From: Streptomyces drozdowiczii
Lineage (GTDB): Bacteria > Actinomycetota > Actinomycetes > Streptomycetales > Streptomycetaceae
Reading direction: 5' to 3'
Assembly (NCBI RefSeq): GCF_026167665.1
Contig: NZ_CP098740.1
Location: 2,666,001 to 2,730,000, forward strand
Length of the DNA stretch: 64,000 nucleotides
This document shows positions 33,366 through 42,022 of this stretch, piece by piece. How positions within the stretch are numbered: the first letter of the stretch is position 1; every line of letters starts with the position of its first letter. Under the pieces are notes generated by a model that worked only from the letters and a program-made list of their open reading frames with translations, was not told the origin of the DNA and did not search any database. The position numbers were made by a program, and so were the translations under genes.

Positions 33366-34912
33366 CAGCCCAGCTCCCACAGGCGCCACACGCCCGTGCC
33401 GTCGGAGAGGTACTGCGAGCCGGAGACGTCCGCCTTGGCGATGACGTAGTCCTTCTTCTGCCACAGCGGCACCAGCGGCACGTCCTCGCCGACCAGCTTC
33501 TGGAGTTCCTTGAAGTCCCCCGAGGCCCGGCTGCGGTCGCTGTACTGCAGCGTGGCGCTGATCAGGTCGTCCATCTTCTTGCTGGTGTAGCCGTTGTGGA
33601 GGCTGCTGTCGCGGCCGACGAGCGGCTGGCTGAAGGTGTCGGGGTCCGGGTAGTCCGGGAGCCAGCCGACGGTGTACATGTCGTACTCACCGGCCGCGTA
33701 GCCCTTCTGGAACCGGGTCCACTCGACGGCCTTGATCGTGACCTTGAAGAGCCCGGTGGCGTTCAGCTGCCGCTGGATCTCCTTGGTCTCGTCGGTGTAC
33801 TGGTCGCCCTCGCGGTAGGCGAAGGTGACGGCCAGCGGGGTCTGGACGCCGGCCTCCTGCATGAGCGCCTTCGCGCGCTTGGCGTCCGGCGTGGGATAGG
33901 CGTCGAAGAACGGGGTGCTGTGCCCGATCGTGCCCTGCGGGATCAGCGAGTAGAGCGGTTCGACGGTGCCCTTGTAGACCTTGCTCACCAGCGGGCCGCG
34001 GTCGATGACCGAGGCGATGGCCTGGCGGACCTTGCGGTCGGCGAGCGGGGCGCCCTTGCGGACGTTGAAGACCAGGTTGCGGATCTCGGCGCTGTCCGCC
34101 TCGGTGACGCGCTTGTCGCTGTCGCCCGGGTTCAGCGCGGCGAGCGTGGACGGCGGCAGCTGACGGTGCGTGACGTCCACCTGGCCGGACTTCCACGCCG
34201 AGAGAAGGTCCTCGGAGTCCTTGTAGTACCGCACGGTGATCGGTCCGCCGGTCTTGGTGACCGCGCCCTTGTACCGCGAGTTCGGCACGAGTTCGGCCTT
34301 CACCCCGGCCTCGTAGGACTTCAGGACGTACGGCCCCGAGCCGGTCACCTGGCCGTCGTTGCGCAGCTTGCGCTCCGCGTAGGCGTCCTTCTCCACGATG
34401 GCGCCGGCGCCCGTGGCGATCTTCTGCGGGAAGGTCGCGTCACGCGAGGAGAGGTTGAAGGTGATGACCCGGCCCTCGGTGACCACGTTCTTCAGGCTGG
34501 GGAAGAGGACCGAGGGACCGACGTCCGTCTTGATCTCCAGCATCCGGTCGAACGAGTACTTGACGTCCTCGGCGGTGATCTTGTCGCCGTTGGAGAACGT
34601 CAGGTCGTCACGGAGCTTGCACTGGTACGTCTGGAGCTTGGCGCCGATGAAGCCGCAGCTCTCGGCCGCGTCCGGCTCGGGGACGATGCCGCCGGACTTG
34701 AACGTCATCAGGGACTGGTAGACGTTGCTGTACATCGCCCAGGAACCGGCGTCGTAGGCGCCCGCCGGGTCGAGCGAGGTCACCGCGTCGGTCGTCCCGA
34801 CGACGACCGGATCGGAGTTCCCCTCGTCCGAGGGAAGCAGTTGCCAGGCGACCACGCCTGCGATGACCAATACCGCGAAAATCGCGAGAATCCGTAGCCG
34901 GATCGACCGCAT
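33359..34912 (-). CDS. Family 5 solute-binding protein, membrane-anchored, orphan
   Basis: 517 residues of the SBP_bac_5 (peptide/nickel) family. Blocks include VVVGTTDAVTSLDPAGAYD (about 37-55), YQCKLRDDLTFSNGDKITAEDVKYSFDRML (about 98-127), GSGPYVLKSYEAG, and the C-terminal YDMYTVGWLPDYPDPDTFSQPLVG. The N-terminus RLRILAIFAVLVIAGVVAWQLL is a membrane anchor with no lipobox Cys, unlike most such proteins in Gram-positives. ATG 34912 has GGGAG 8 nt upstream. No ABC permease or ATPase genes are adjacent, so it must share a transporter encoded elsewhere or act as a receptor. Confidence 0.9.
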   Translation of the reverse strand: MRSIRLRILAIFAVLVIAGVVAWQLLPSDEGNSDPVVVGTTDAVTSLDPAGAYDAGSWAMYSNVYQSLMTFKSGGIVPEPDAAESCGFIGAKLQTYQCKLRDDLTFSNGDKITAEDVKYSFDRMLEIKTDVGPSVLFPSLKNVVTEGRVITFNLSSRDATFPQKIATGAGAIVEKDAYAERKLRNDGQVTGSGPYVLKSYEAGVKAELVPNSRYKGAVTKTGGPITVRYYKDSEDLLSAWKSGQVDVTHRQLPPSTLAALNPGDSDKRVTEADSAEIRNLVFNVRKGAPLADRKVRQAIASVIDRGPLVSKVYKGTVEPLYSLIPQGTIGHSTPFFDAYPTPDAKRAKALMQEAGVQTPLAVTFAYREGDQYTDETKEIQRQLNATGLFKVTIKAVEWTRFQKGYAAGEYDMYTVGWLPDYPDPDTFSQPLVGRDSSLHNGYTSKKMDDLISATLQYSDRSRASGDFKELQKLVGEDVPLVPLWQKKDYVIAKADVSGSQYLSDGTGVWRLWELGWI

Positions 34913-35132
34913 TGACGTGCTCTCCCTTAACTGCCCCACCTCGGTGTCGCGCTCAGATACGCAGATCACCGCACGTTCGCGCCAAGCAAATCACACGATT
35001 TTCACATCTGGAAGGGGAGATCAGAGGCTCATAGCCAATTGTTTGTCAGTCGAAACCTTTGGCGCTTACGCCGAATACAGAGGGTTCCCGAACGGTCACC
35101 CGTTTCGCCATTTCGCGTGTGTACGCGGGTGA

Positions 35133-36404
35133 TTACGCCTGCCGGGATGCGAGCTCGACAACGGTGATGTCGGAGGGCGCGCCGACCCGCACGGGCGGGC
35201 CCCAGGCGCCGGCGCCCCGGGTGACGTAGAGCTGGGTGTCGCCGTAGCGTTCGAGCCCGGCGACGGTCGGATTGGACAGCTCCGCAACGTAGTTGCCCGG
35301 CCACAGCTGGCCGCCGTGGGTGTGCCCGGAGAGTTGCAGGTCCACGCCGTGCTCGACGGCCTCGTCGATGACCACGGGCTGGTGGGCCATGAGCACGACC
35401 GCGCGGGCGGGGTCGCGGTCGCAGAGGGCGCGGGCGAAATCGGGGCCCTGCCCTTCGCTCTCGCCGGCGATGTCATTGACCCCGGCCAGATCGAAACCGC
35501 CGGTCTCCACCCGTGCGTTCTCCAGTGGATGCAGCCCCAATTCCCTTACATGATCCACCCATTGGGCCGCACCGGAGTAGTACTCGTGATTGCCGGTGAC
35601 AAAGAACGCCCCGTGCCGGGCGCGGAGACCGGCGAGCGGTTCGGCGGCCGGGCCGAGATCCGCGACCGATCCGTCCACCAGATCACCGACGACCGCGATG
35701 AGATCGGGCTGGGTCCGGTTGACCGCGTCCACCACCCGTTGGGTATGGGAGCGGCCCAGGATCGGGCCCAGGTGGATATCGCTGACGACGGCGATGCGGA
35801 AACCGTGCGCGGAGCGGGGCAGCCGGGCGAGCGGTACGGTGACCCGCTTCACCCGGGGCCCGCGCAGCACGCCGTACGTCCCGTAGCCCACGGTCCCGAG
35901 CCCGGCGACGGCGGCGGCGCCCCCGACCGCGCGCGCCACGAACAGCCGCCGCGACGGGGCGGGGAGGGCGGGCGCCCCGGACTCCGGCGCGGGCGCGACC
36001 TCCGGCGCCGACGCCGGTACGGGGACGGGCTCGGGTTCGGGTGCCCGCACGGGTGCCGCCCCGGCCGCCGCCCGGCGCGCGAGCCACCGGCGCAGCAGGG
36101 GCCGTACGGCCTCGCCGACGAGCAGGGCGAGGGTCAGATAGAGGAGCGCGGCGAGCCAGAGGTAGCCGGGCCAGGCCAGCACCCGCTGGACCGGGAAGGG
36201 CGCGCCCGCCGGCCCGGCGACCAGGGCGCCGAGGCTGAGCAGCGGCAGCGCGTACGCGGCGATCGTGCCGGCCCTGCGCCACGGGCTGCCCTGGCGCGTC
36301 GTGTCACCGACGAGCCGGCACCACACATAGCGGTGCACGGCCACGAGCAGGGCGAGCACAGCTGTCACGGCGAGTACCGCCAGCCCGGCGTCCACGATCC
36401 GCAT
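35133..36404 (-). CDS. Membrane-anchored metallophosphoesterase
   Basis: 423 residues. Three to four N-terminal membrane segments (about 5-25, 48-66, 74-105) are followed by a Pro/Glu/Ala linker and a twin-arginine-like RRLFVARAVGGAAA segment. The calcineurin-like domain (about 195-420) is in YkuE style, with the metal motifs SDIHLG, GDLVDG, GNHEYY, AHQP and SGHTHGGQ in order. It hydrolyses phosphodiesters, possibly lipid or nucleotide headgroups outside the membrane. ATG 36404 follows GGGGGAG. It is the last gene before a 220-nt gap to the solute-binding gene on the same strand. Confidence 0.9.
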   Translation of the reverse strand: MRIVDAGLAVLAVTAVLALLVAVHRYVWCRLVGDTTRQGSPWRRAGTIAAYALPLLSLGALVAGPAGAPFPVQRVLAWPGYLWLAALLYLTLALLVGEAVRPLLRRWLARRAAAGAAPVRAPEPEPVPVPASAPEVAPAPESGAPALPAPSRRLFVARAVGGAAAVAGLGTVGYGTYGVLRGPRVKRVTVPLARLPRSAHGFRIAVVSDIHLGPILGRSHTQRVVDAVNRTQPDLIAVVGDLVDGSVADLGPAAEPLAGLRARHGAFFVTGNHEYYSGAAQWVDHVRELGLHPLENARVETGGFDLAGVNDIAGESEGQGPDFARALCDRDPARAVVLMAHQPVVIDEAVEHGVDLQLSGHTHGGQLWPGNYVAELSNPTVAGLERYGDTQLYVTRGAGAWGPPVRVGAPSDITVVELASRQA

Positions 36405-36469
36405 GCCTACTCCCCCGCCCCGTTCGTCCCGGTAACACCCGATTCACGTCCCGGCCGGGACCAGTGGTT

Positions 36470-36715
36470 TCAAGCCTTCTCGGCGCGCAGGGCCCTGACG
36501 CCCCGGAACCCGATCCAGCCCACACCCGTCCCCAGAAGAAAGGACGTGATGGCGAGCAGCAGATGCACCCAGAAGTACGCGGTCGGGTCACCGGCGTCGT
36601 CGAAGGCGAGGCCGCTGCCGTCCTTCCAGAGATTCTTTACGAAGGTGACCCAGATGACCCACGACCACGCCCCGAAGGCGAGCAGGAACCAGGAGACCGG
36701 GCGGCTGAGCTTCAT
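36470..36715 (-). CDS. SCO4848-family small membrane protein
   Basis: 81 residues with two transmembrane helices (about 8-27 and 50-70). The chain reads MKLSRPVSWFLLAFGAWSW at the start, then NLWKDGSGLAFDDAGDPTAYFWVHLL and GVGWIGFRGVRALRAEKA. It matches a small conserved Streptomyces family named after SCO4848. No function is established. It is divergent from the D,D-carboxypeptidase gene and 65 nt upstream of the metallophosphoesterase on the same strand. A GATACT box 6 nt before ATG 36715 suggests a leaderless transcript. Confidence 0.82.
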   Translation of the reverse strand: MKLSRPVSWFLLAFGAWSWVIWVTFVKNLWKDGSGLAFDDAGDPTAYFWVHLLLAITSFLLGTGVGWIGFRGVRALRAEKA

Positions 36716-36797
36716 GGATTCAGTATCGCCGCCGCGTTCCGGGTGGCTCGGGCGGGGTGGTCCGTCCCGGCGGTCCGCCCGGCGGGTCACAGCGCCA

Positions 36798-36829
36798 GTA
36801 CATATATTCACATCAACTGCATGTACGTT
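36798..36829 (+). promoter_or_regulatory. Promoter region and inverted repeat before the D,D-carboxypeptidase
   Basis: A TACGTT -10 box (36824-36829) ends 7 nt before GTG 36837. An inverted repeat GTACAT (36798-36803) / ATGTAC (36821-36826), with 17 nt between, overlaps it in an unusually AT-rich patch. The repeat could be a dimer binding site for a regulator. This is an inference from symmetry and position. Confidence 0.5.
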
Positions 36830-36836
36830 TTCGACC

Positions 36837-38111
36837 GTGCCAGCTCTCAAGAAGGCCGCGTTGGCGGTCACCTCTGCCGCCCTGCTGTCCGCTTTTGTCG
36901 TCACGCCCGCCTCGGCGGCCGACGGGGACGACGACGCTCCCAAGCCGCCGGCGACCATGTCGCAGATCGGCGGCGCCCAGCTGGGGCGGTCCGGCACCCA
37001 GGTCAGCCTCGGGCCCGGCGCCCCGGTGCTGCCCAAGAAGCTGACGGGCCGGTCGTGGATGGTCTCGGACGCGGAGACCGGCGAGGTGCTCGCCGCACAC
37101 AACGCGCACTGGCGGCTGCCCCCGGCGTCCACGCTGAAGATGCTCTTCGCGGACACCCTCCTCGACGACCCGGCGCTCCTGCCCAAGACGCGGGAGTACA
37201 CGGTGAAGGACGAGGACCTCGCCGGCATGGGCGAGGGCAGCAGCCTCGTCGGCATCAAGGAGGACCACAGCTACACGGTGCACGACCTGTGGCTCGGGGT
37301 CTTCCTTCGCTCGGGGAACGACGCCGTGCACGTCCTGTCCTCGATGTACGGCGGGGTGCCGAAGGCCGTCCAGGCCATGCGGGACCGCGCGGAGGAGCTC
37401 CAGGCGCTCGACACCAACGTGGTGTCGCCCGACGGGTACGACGCGCCCGAGCAGGTCTCCAGCGCGTACGACCTCTCGCTCTTCGCCCGCGACGGGCTCC
37501 AGAACGCGGACTTCCGGGAGTACTGCTCGACCGCCGACGCGCAGTTCCCCGGGGAGCAGAAGAAGGGCAAGAAGCGCGAGACCTTCGGCATCCAGAACAC
37601 CAACCGGCTGCTCACCGGTGCCGACGGCGTGACCGCGTACAAGGGCATCGCGGGCGTCAAGAACGGCTACACCACGCACGCCGGCAACACCTTCACCGGT
37701 GTCGCCGAACGCAACGGCAAGGTCCTCCTCGTCACCGTCATGCACCCGGCCGACGACGAGACGCACGCGGTGTACAAGGAGGCGGCCCGGCTCCTGGACT
37801 GGGGGTTCGCCGCGACCGGCAAGGTGACCCCGGTCGGTGAGCTGGTCCCGCCGAAGTCCGCGGTCACCGGCGACGGCTCGGACACCGCCGGGGCAGGCAA
37901 GGGCGCCGAGGCGGACACGGCGGCCTCGGACAAGGGCGGCCACGGAGCGGACAAGGCGGCGCGGGCGGCGGCCGCCACCGACGGCTCCGGCGGGGTCGGG
38001 ATCGCGCTGGGCATCGTCGGCGGCGTCCTGGTCCTGCTGGCCGGCGGGGTGTTCCTGGTCAACCGGCGCTGGCCGCTGCCGGACCTGATGCGTCGCCGTC
38101 CTCGCCCGTGA
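36837..38111 (+). CDS. D-alanyl-D-alanine carboxypeptidase (low-mass PBP, S11)
   Basis: Secreted, membrane-anchored peptidoglycan enzyme of 424 residues that trims the terminal D-Ala of stem peptides. A signal peptide ends at TPASAA (about residue 30). Motifs are the active-site STLK near residue 98, SGN in FLRSGNDA, and KNG (in place of KTG) in GVKNGYTTHAGNTF. A Thr/Ala/Gly/Lys-rich linker (about 340-385) leads to a C-terminal helix (about 388-410) and a basic tail. It corresponds by position to SCO4847. The last 53 nt overlap the convergent YihY gene. GTG 36837 is chosen because it follows the -10 box by 7 nt. Confidence 0.93.
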   Translation: MPALKKAALAVTSAALLSAFVVTPASAADGDDDAPKPPATMSQIGGAQLGRSGTQVSLGPGAPVLPKKLTGRSWMVSDAETGEVLAAHNAHWRLPPASTLKMLFADTLLDDPALLPKTREYTVKDEDLAGMGEGSSLVGIKEDHSYTVHDLWLGVFLRSGNDAVHVLSSMYGGVPKAVQAMRDRAEELQALDTNVVSPDGYDAPEQVSSAYDLSLFARDGLQNADFREYCSTADAQFPGEQKKGKKRETFGIQNTNRLLTGADGVTAYKGIAGVKNGYTTHAGNTFTGVAERNGKVLLVTVMHPADDETHAVYKEAARLLDWGFAATGKVTPVGELVPPKSAVTGDGSDTAGAGKGAEADTAASDKGGHGADKAARAAAATDGSGGVGIALGIVGGVLVLLAGGVFLVNRRWPLPDLMRRRPRP

Positions 38112-39015
38112 CGCGCCGGGCGGCGGGCGTGGAGTCCTCCTCCGCGTCCGCCGCCGGCTCGTCCTCCTTGCTCGGCGTCGCCGTCCAGGCGGCGCAGAAC
38201 AGCAGCAGCTTCGCCGTGAAGTTGATCCACAGCAGCAGGGCGATCGGCACCCCGAAGGCGCCGTACATGCTCTTGGACGCGACGCCCCGCATATAGCTCC
38301 CGAGCAGCAGCTTGAGCAGTTCGAACCCGACCGCGCCGAGCAGCGCGGCCACCATCAGCCGGCGGCGCGGCGGTTCGACCCCGGGCAGCAGCGTCAGCAG
38401 ATAGAGCAGCAGCAGGAAGTCGGCGACGACGGCCACCAGCAGCGCGGCGATCCGCAGCAGCACCCCGCCCGCCCCGTTCTCCGGGATGTTGAGCAGGTCG
38501 GCGATCCAGCCGACGGCCACCGAGCCGACCGAGGAGATCGCGAGCGTCACCAGCGCCGCGCCGCCCAGGCCGAACAGCACCCCGGCGTCCTTGAGCTTGC
38601 GCAGGACCGGATTGCCCTCGTCCAGGTCGTCCATCTCCCAGACCGCGCGCAGGCAGTCCCGCATCGAGCCGATCCAGCCGACGCCGGTGAAGAGCAGCAG
38701 CGCACCGGCCACCAGACCGACCGTCCCCGCGTGGGCGACCAGGCTGTCGATGCCGAGCTGGTCGGAGATGCCGGGCACCTGCTCGGCGATCTTGTCCTCG
38801 ATCTTGTCCAGCTGCTTGTCGCTGAGCAGCGCGGCGCCGATCGCCGCGCCGACCGCGATCAGCGGGAAGAGCGCGAGGAAGCTGATGAACGTGATGGCCG
38901 CGGCCAGCCGGGTCCAGTGGACCCGCACCAGCGTCTCGTAACTGCGCCACGCGTGCGTCTCCATCAGCCGGGAGACGAGTGGCCCGATGACGGGGAGTTT
39001 TTTCAGCCAGTCCAT
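38059..39015 (-). CDS. YihY/BrkB-family inner-membrane protein
   Basis: 318 residues with about six transmembrane segments. It starts with a short amphipathic MDWLKKLPVIGPLVSRLME. RLAAAITFISFLALFPLIAVGAA (about 37-60) contains the hallmark FISFLALFPL of the family, and GFELLKLLLGSYMRGVASKSMYGAFGVPIALLLWI (near 230-265) is the second conserved block. The C-terminus is acidic and disordered. Function in bacteria is not settled, and older names call it a ribonuclease or BrkB. ATG 39015 follows GGAGGGG. The 3' end overlaps the D,D-carboxypeptidase gene tail to tail by 53 nt. Confidence 0.88.
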   Translation of the reverse strand: MDWLKKLPVIGPLVSRLMETHAWRSYETLVRVHWTRLAAAITFISFLALFPLIAVGAAIGAALLSDKQLDKIEDKIAEQVPGISDQLGIDSLVAHAGTVGLVAGALLLFTGVGWIGSMRDCLRAVWEMDDLDEGNPVLRKLKDAGVLFGLGGAALVTLAISSVGSVAVGWIADLLNIPENGAGGVLLRIAALLVAVVADFLLLLYLLTLLPGVEPPRRRLMVAALLGAVGFELLKLLLGSYMRGVASKSMYGAFGVPIALLLWINFTAKLLLFCAAWTATPSKEDEPAADAEEDSTPAARRVTGEDGDASGPAAASAG

Positions 39016-39155
39016 AGGTCACGACTACCCCTCCGGCGCGTGAAAACCGAAGTCCGGTGCGGGGTGGAGAGGATGACGGACCCTCAATCACCCATTTCGG
39101 TGAGTGTTGTAACAAATCCCTCAAAGGTGTTATCCCGGGCGATACGGTCACCCTC

Positions 39156-40496
39156 ATGTCTGTCGACACCGTGTCCCTGACCGGCTGGGGCCGCACCGCC
39201 CCGACGACCGCGCTGCGTTTCCGCCCCCGTAGTTACGAGGAGGCCGCGGCGACCGTGCTCGGCTGCGGGCCGCGCGGCTCGATCGCCCGGGGCCTGGGCC
39301 GGACGCACGGCGACGCGGCGCAGAACGCCGGGGGTTCGGTGCTCGACATGACCGCCCTGGACCGCGTCCGCACCATCGACGCGGCGGCCGGGCTGGTGGT
39401 CTGCGACGCGGGCACCACGCTGCACCGGCTGCGCGAGGTGATGCTCCCGCTCGGTTGGTTCCCGCCGGTGGTGCCCGGCGGGCGTTACGTCACGGTGGGC
39501 GGCGCGATCGGCTCGGACGGGCACGGCGACAACCACCGCGCGGCCGGCTCCTTCTCCCGCCACGTCACGGAGTTCACGCTGCTCACGGCGGACGGCGAGG
39601 CGCGTACGGTGCGCCCGGGCACCCCGCTCTTCGACGCGACCGCCGGCGGCCTCGGCCTGACCGGGGTGATCCTCTCGGCCACGCTCCGGTTCCGGCCCGT
39701 GACCACGGCCCTGATGTCCGTCGACACCGAGCGGGCGGCCGGTCTGGACGACCTGCTGAGCCGAATGGCGCGCGGCCACCGCCCCTACGAGTACGCCCGG
39801 ATCGACCTGACCGCCCGGGGCCGGGCCACCGGGCGCGGCGTCCTGGTCCGCGCGGACCACGTCCCGGTCCGGGCGCTCCCGGCGCACGCCCGGCGCACCG
39901 CGCTCGCCCTCGGCCCGGCGCGCCGCCCCGCCGCGCCGCCGCTGCTGCCCCGCCTCTTCGGCCGGCTCTCCGCCACCGCGCTCAACGAACTCGGCTACCG
40001 CACCGCGCCCCGGTCCCGCACCGGCGAACTCCAGCCGGTCGGCGCCTTCTTCCGCGCCCTGGACGCGCGGCCGCACAGCAACCGGGTCTCCCCCACCGGC
40101 GGCCGCATCCACTACGCGTTCCTGGTCGGGCACGGGCAGGAGGAGACGCTGCGCCGGATCGTCGGGCGCATCGCCCGCAGCCGCTGTCCGTCCTTCCGGG
40201 CGGTGCTCAGGCGGTGCGGCGAGGGCGGCCCGGGCTGGCTGTCCTTCCCGGCGCCCGGCTGGCACCTCTCCCTCGATCTACCGGCCGGCCTGCCGGGGCT
40301 CGCCCGCTTCCTCGACTCGCTGGACGAGGAGGTGGCGGCGGCGGGCGGCCGGGTCTCCCTGACCGAGGACGCCCGGCTGCGCCCCGGCGCGCTCGCCGCG
40401 ATGTACCCGCGGCTGCCCGAGTTCCGGGCGCTGCGGGCCGAACTGGACCCGACCGGGGCGTTCCGCTCGGACCTGTCCCGCCGGCTGTCGCTGTAG
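39156..40496 (+). CDS. FAD-binding oxidoreductase, DprE1-like
   Basis: 446 residues, VAO/PCMH-type FAD domain followed by an ALO-like C-terminal domain. The FAD-binding blocks are GSIARGLGRTHGDAAQNAGGSVLDMTALD (about 44-72) and FPPVVPGGRYVTVGGAIGSDGHGDNHRAAGSFSRHV (about 104-139). It resembles decaprenylphosphoryl-beta-D-ribose 2-oxidase, which with DprE2 epimerises ribose to arabinose on a lipid carrier in mycobacteria. The next gene is a matching short-chain dehydrogenase, so the pair likely performs a polyprenyl-phospho-pentose 2-epimerisation. A TACGGT box ends 7 nt before ATG 39156. The substrate in this organism is not known. Confidence 0.85.
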   Translation: MSVDTVSLTGWGRTAPTTALRFRPRSYEEAAATVLGCGPRGSIARGLGRTHGDAAQNAGGSVLDMTALDRVRTIDAAAGLVVCDAGTTLHRLREVMLPLGWFPPVVPGGRYVTVGGAIGSDGHGDNHRAAGSFSRHVTEFTLLTADGEARTVRPGTPLFDATAGGLGLTGVILSATLRFRPVTTALMSVDTERAAGLDDLLSRMARGHRPYEYARIDLTARGRATGRGVLVRADHVPVRALPAHARRTALALGPARRPAAPPLLPRLFGRLSATALNELGYRTAPRSRTGELQPVGAFFRALDARPHSNRVSPTGGRIHYAFLVGHGQEETLRRIVGRIARSRCPSFRAVLRRCGEGGPGWLSFPAPGWHLSLDLPAGLPGLARFLDSLDEEVAAAGGRVSLTEDARLRPGALAAMYPRLPEFRALRAELDPTGAFRSDLSRRLSL

Positions 40497-40526
40497 ACCC
40501 CCTCTTCCCCTGCAAGGAGCGTTCCC

Positions 40527-41314
40527 GTGAAGGATGCCTTCGGTGCCCCGCAGTCCCTGCTCGTCCTCGGCGGCACGTCGGAGATCGGGCTCGCCACCGC
40601 ACGCCGGCTGATCGCCCACCGCACCCGGACGGTCTGGCTGGCCGGCCGCCCCTCGCCCGCCCTGGAGGCGGCGGCGGAGGACCTGCGCCACCGGGGGCGT
40701 ACGTACAGACCGTGGCGTTCGACGCGCTGGACACCGAGTCCCACGAGACGGTCCTCGGCAAGGTCTTCGCCGAGGGCGACATCGACATGGTGCTGCTCGC
40801 CTTCGGCATCCCGGGCGACCAGGGGCGCGACGAGGAGGAACCGCTCGCGGCGGTCCGGGTGGCGCAGACGAACTACACCGGCGCGGTCTCCGCCGGTCTG
40901 GTGTGCGCGGGCGCGCTCCAGGCGCAGGGGCACGGTTCGCTGGTGGTGCTGTCCTCGGTGGCCGGTGAGCGGGCCCGGCGGGCGGACTTCATCTACGGGT
41001 CGAGCAAGGCGGGCCTGGACGTCTTCACGCAGGGCCTCGGCGACGCGCTGCACGGCACGGGGGTGCACGTCATGGTGGTGCGCCCGGGGCTGGTGGTGCC
41101 GGACGCGGCGGGGGTGCGGGAGGCCGGGGGGCCGCTGGCGACGATCCCGTTCACCCGGACGCCGCTGGTGACGACGCCGGGTGCGGTGGCGGACGCGATC
41201 GTGACCGGGCTGCGGAGGCGCCAGGAGACGGTGTGGGTGCCGGGGGCGCTGCGCGCGGTGATGTCCGCGCTGCGGCACGTACCCCGGCCGCTGTTCCGGC
41301 GGCTGCCGGTGTGA
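40527..41314 (+). CDS. Short-chain dehydrogenase, DprE2-like (frameshifted)
   Basis: About 262 residues after repair. The Rossmann start LLVLGGTSEIGLATARRLI is followed by WLAGRPSPALEAAAEDLRHRG. The frame then breaks, and adding one G to the G5 run at 40693-40697 continues as GAYVQTVAFDALDTESHETVLGKVF. Then come LAFGIPGD, the catalytic Ser-Tyr-Lys set (VVLSSVAGERARRADFIYGSSKAGLD) and a basic C-terminus. It fits the reductase partner of DprE1, acting on the 2-keto intermediate. GTG 40527 follows AAGGAG by 8 nt, 31 nt after the oxidase gene. The break is probably a sequencing error. Confidence 0.85.
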
Positions 41315-41323
41315 CCCGGCGCG

Positions 41324-41916
41324 CTACGGGTGCAGGGAGGGGCGTCCAGGGTGCTGCCGCTCTGCGCGGGGACGGCGGGGCCGGTGCCGCCGGCGCCGAA
41401 CGGGAACTCGTTGATCTTGCGCCAGACGCGGTCCAGCCGGCCCTGCTCGTACAGCGCGAAGGAGCCGCAGATCCAGGACGCCTCGTAGTCGGCCAGCTCC
41501 TCGTACGCCCGGTCCATCGCCGCTTCGGAGATGTCGTGGGCGACGGTCACATGCGGGTGGTACGGGAACTGGAGCTCGCGCACCAGCGGCCCGGAGGCGT
41601 CCCGTACCCGCTTCTGGAGCCAGGAGCAGGCCGAGGCGCCCTCGACCACCTGGACGAAGACGACCGGCGAGAGCGGCCGGAAGGTGCCCGTGCCGGAGAG
41701 CCGCATCGGGAAGGGGCGGCCGGCGACCGCGATCGAGGCGAGGTGCGCCTCGATCGCGGGCAGGTCGGCCGCCTCGGCCTCGGTCGGCGGCAGGAGGGTG
41801 ACGTGGGTGGGAATGCCGTGTGCGGCAGGGTCCCCGAAGCTCGCGCGGCGCTCCTGGAGCAGGCTGCCGTAGGGCTCCGGGACCGCGATCGAAACGCCGA
41901 GCGTTACGGTCCCCAC
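41324..41916 (-). CDS. 2'-5' RNA ligase/2H phosphoesterase family protein (frameshifted near end)
   Basis: About 198 residues when repaired. The two HxT motifs of the 2H fold are present as IPTHVTLLPP (about residue 34) and YHPHVTVAHD (about 119). The enzyme class hydrolyses or forms 2',5'- or cyclic phosphodiesters in RNA. After VPAQSGSTLDAP the sequence runs on into the antisense of the dehydrogenase gene. Adding one C to the run at 41339-41342 gives APSLHP and a TAG at 41324-41326, which clears the overlap. GTG 41916 has GAGGAG 6 nt upstream. An upstream in-frame start would lengthen it by 17 residues. Confidence 0.82.
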
Positions 41917-42022
41917 GTCGTTCTCCTCAATCCTCGGTGGTCTGTTTTCAGCCACTGACGGCCGCAAGCATCACGCCGCAAGTGTGCCGCCTGCGGGCCC
42001 TCCGCCGCCAGGGTCCTTGGAC

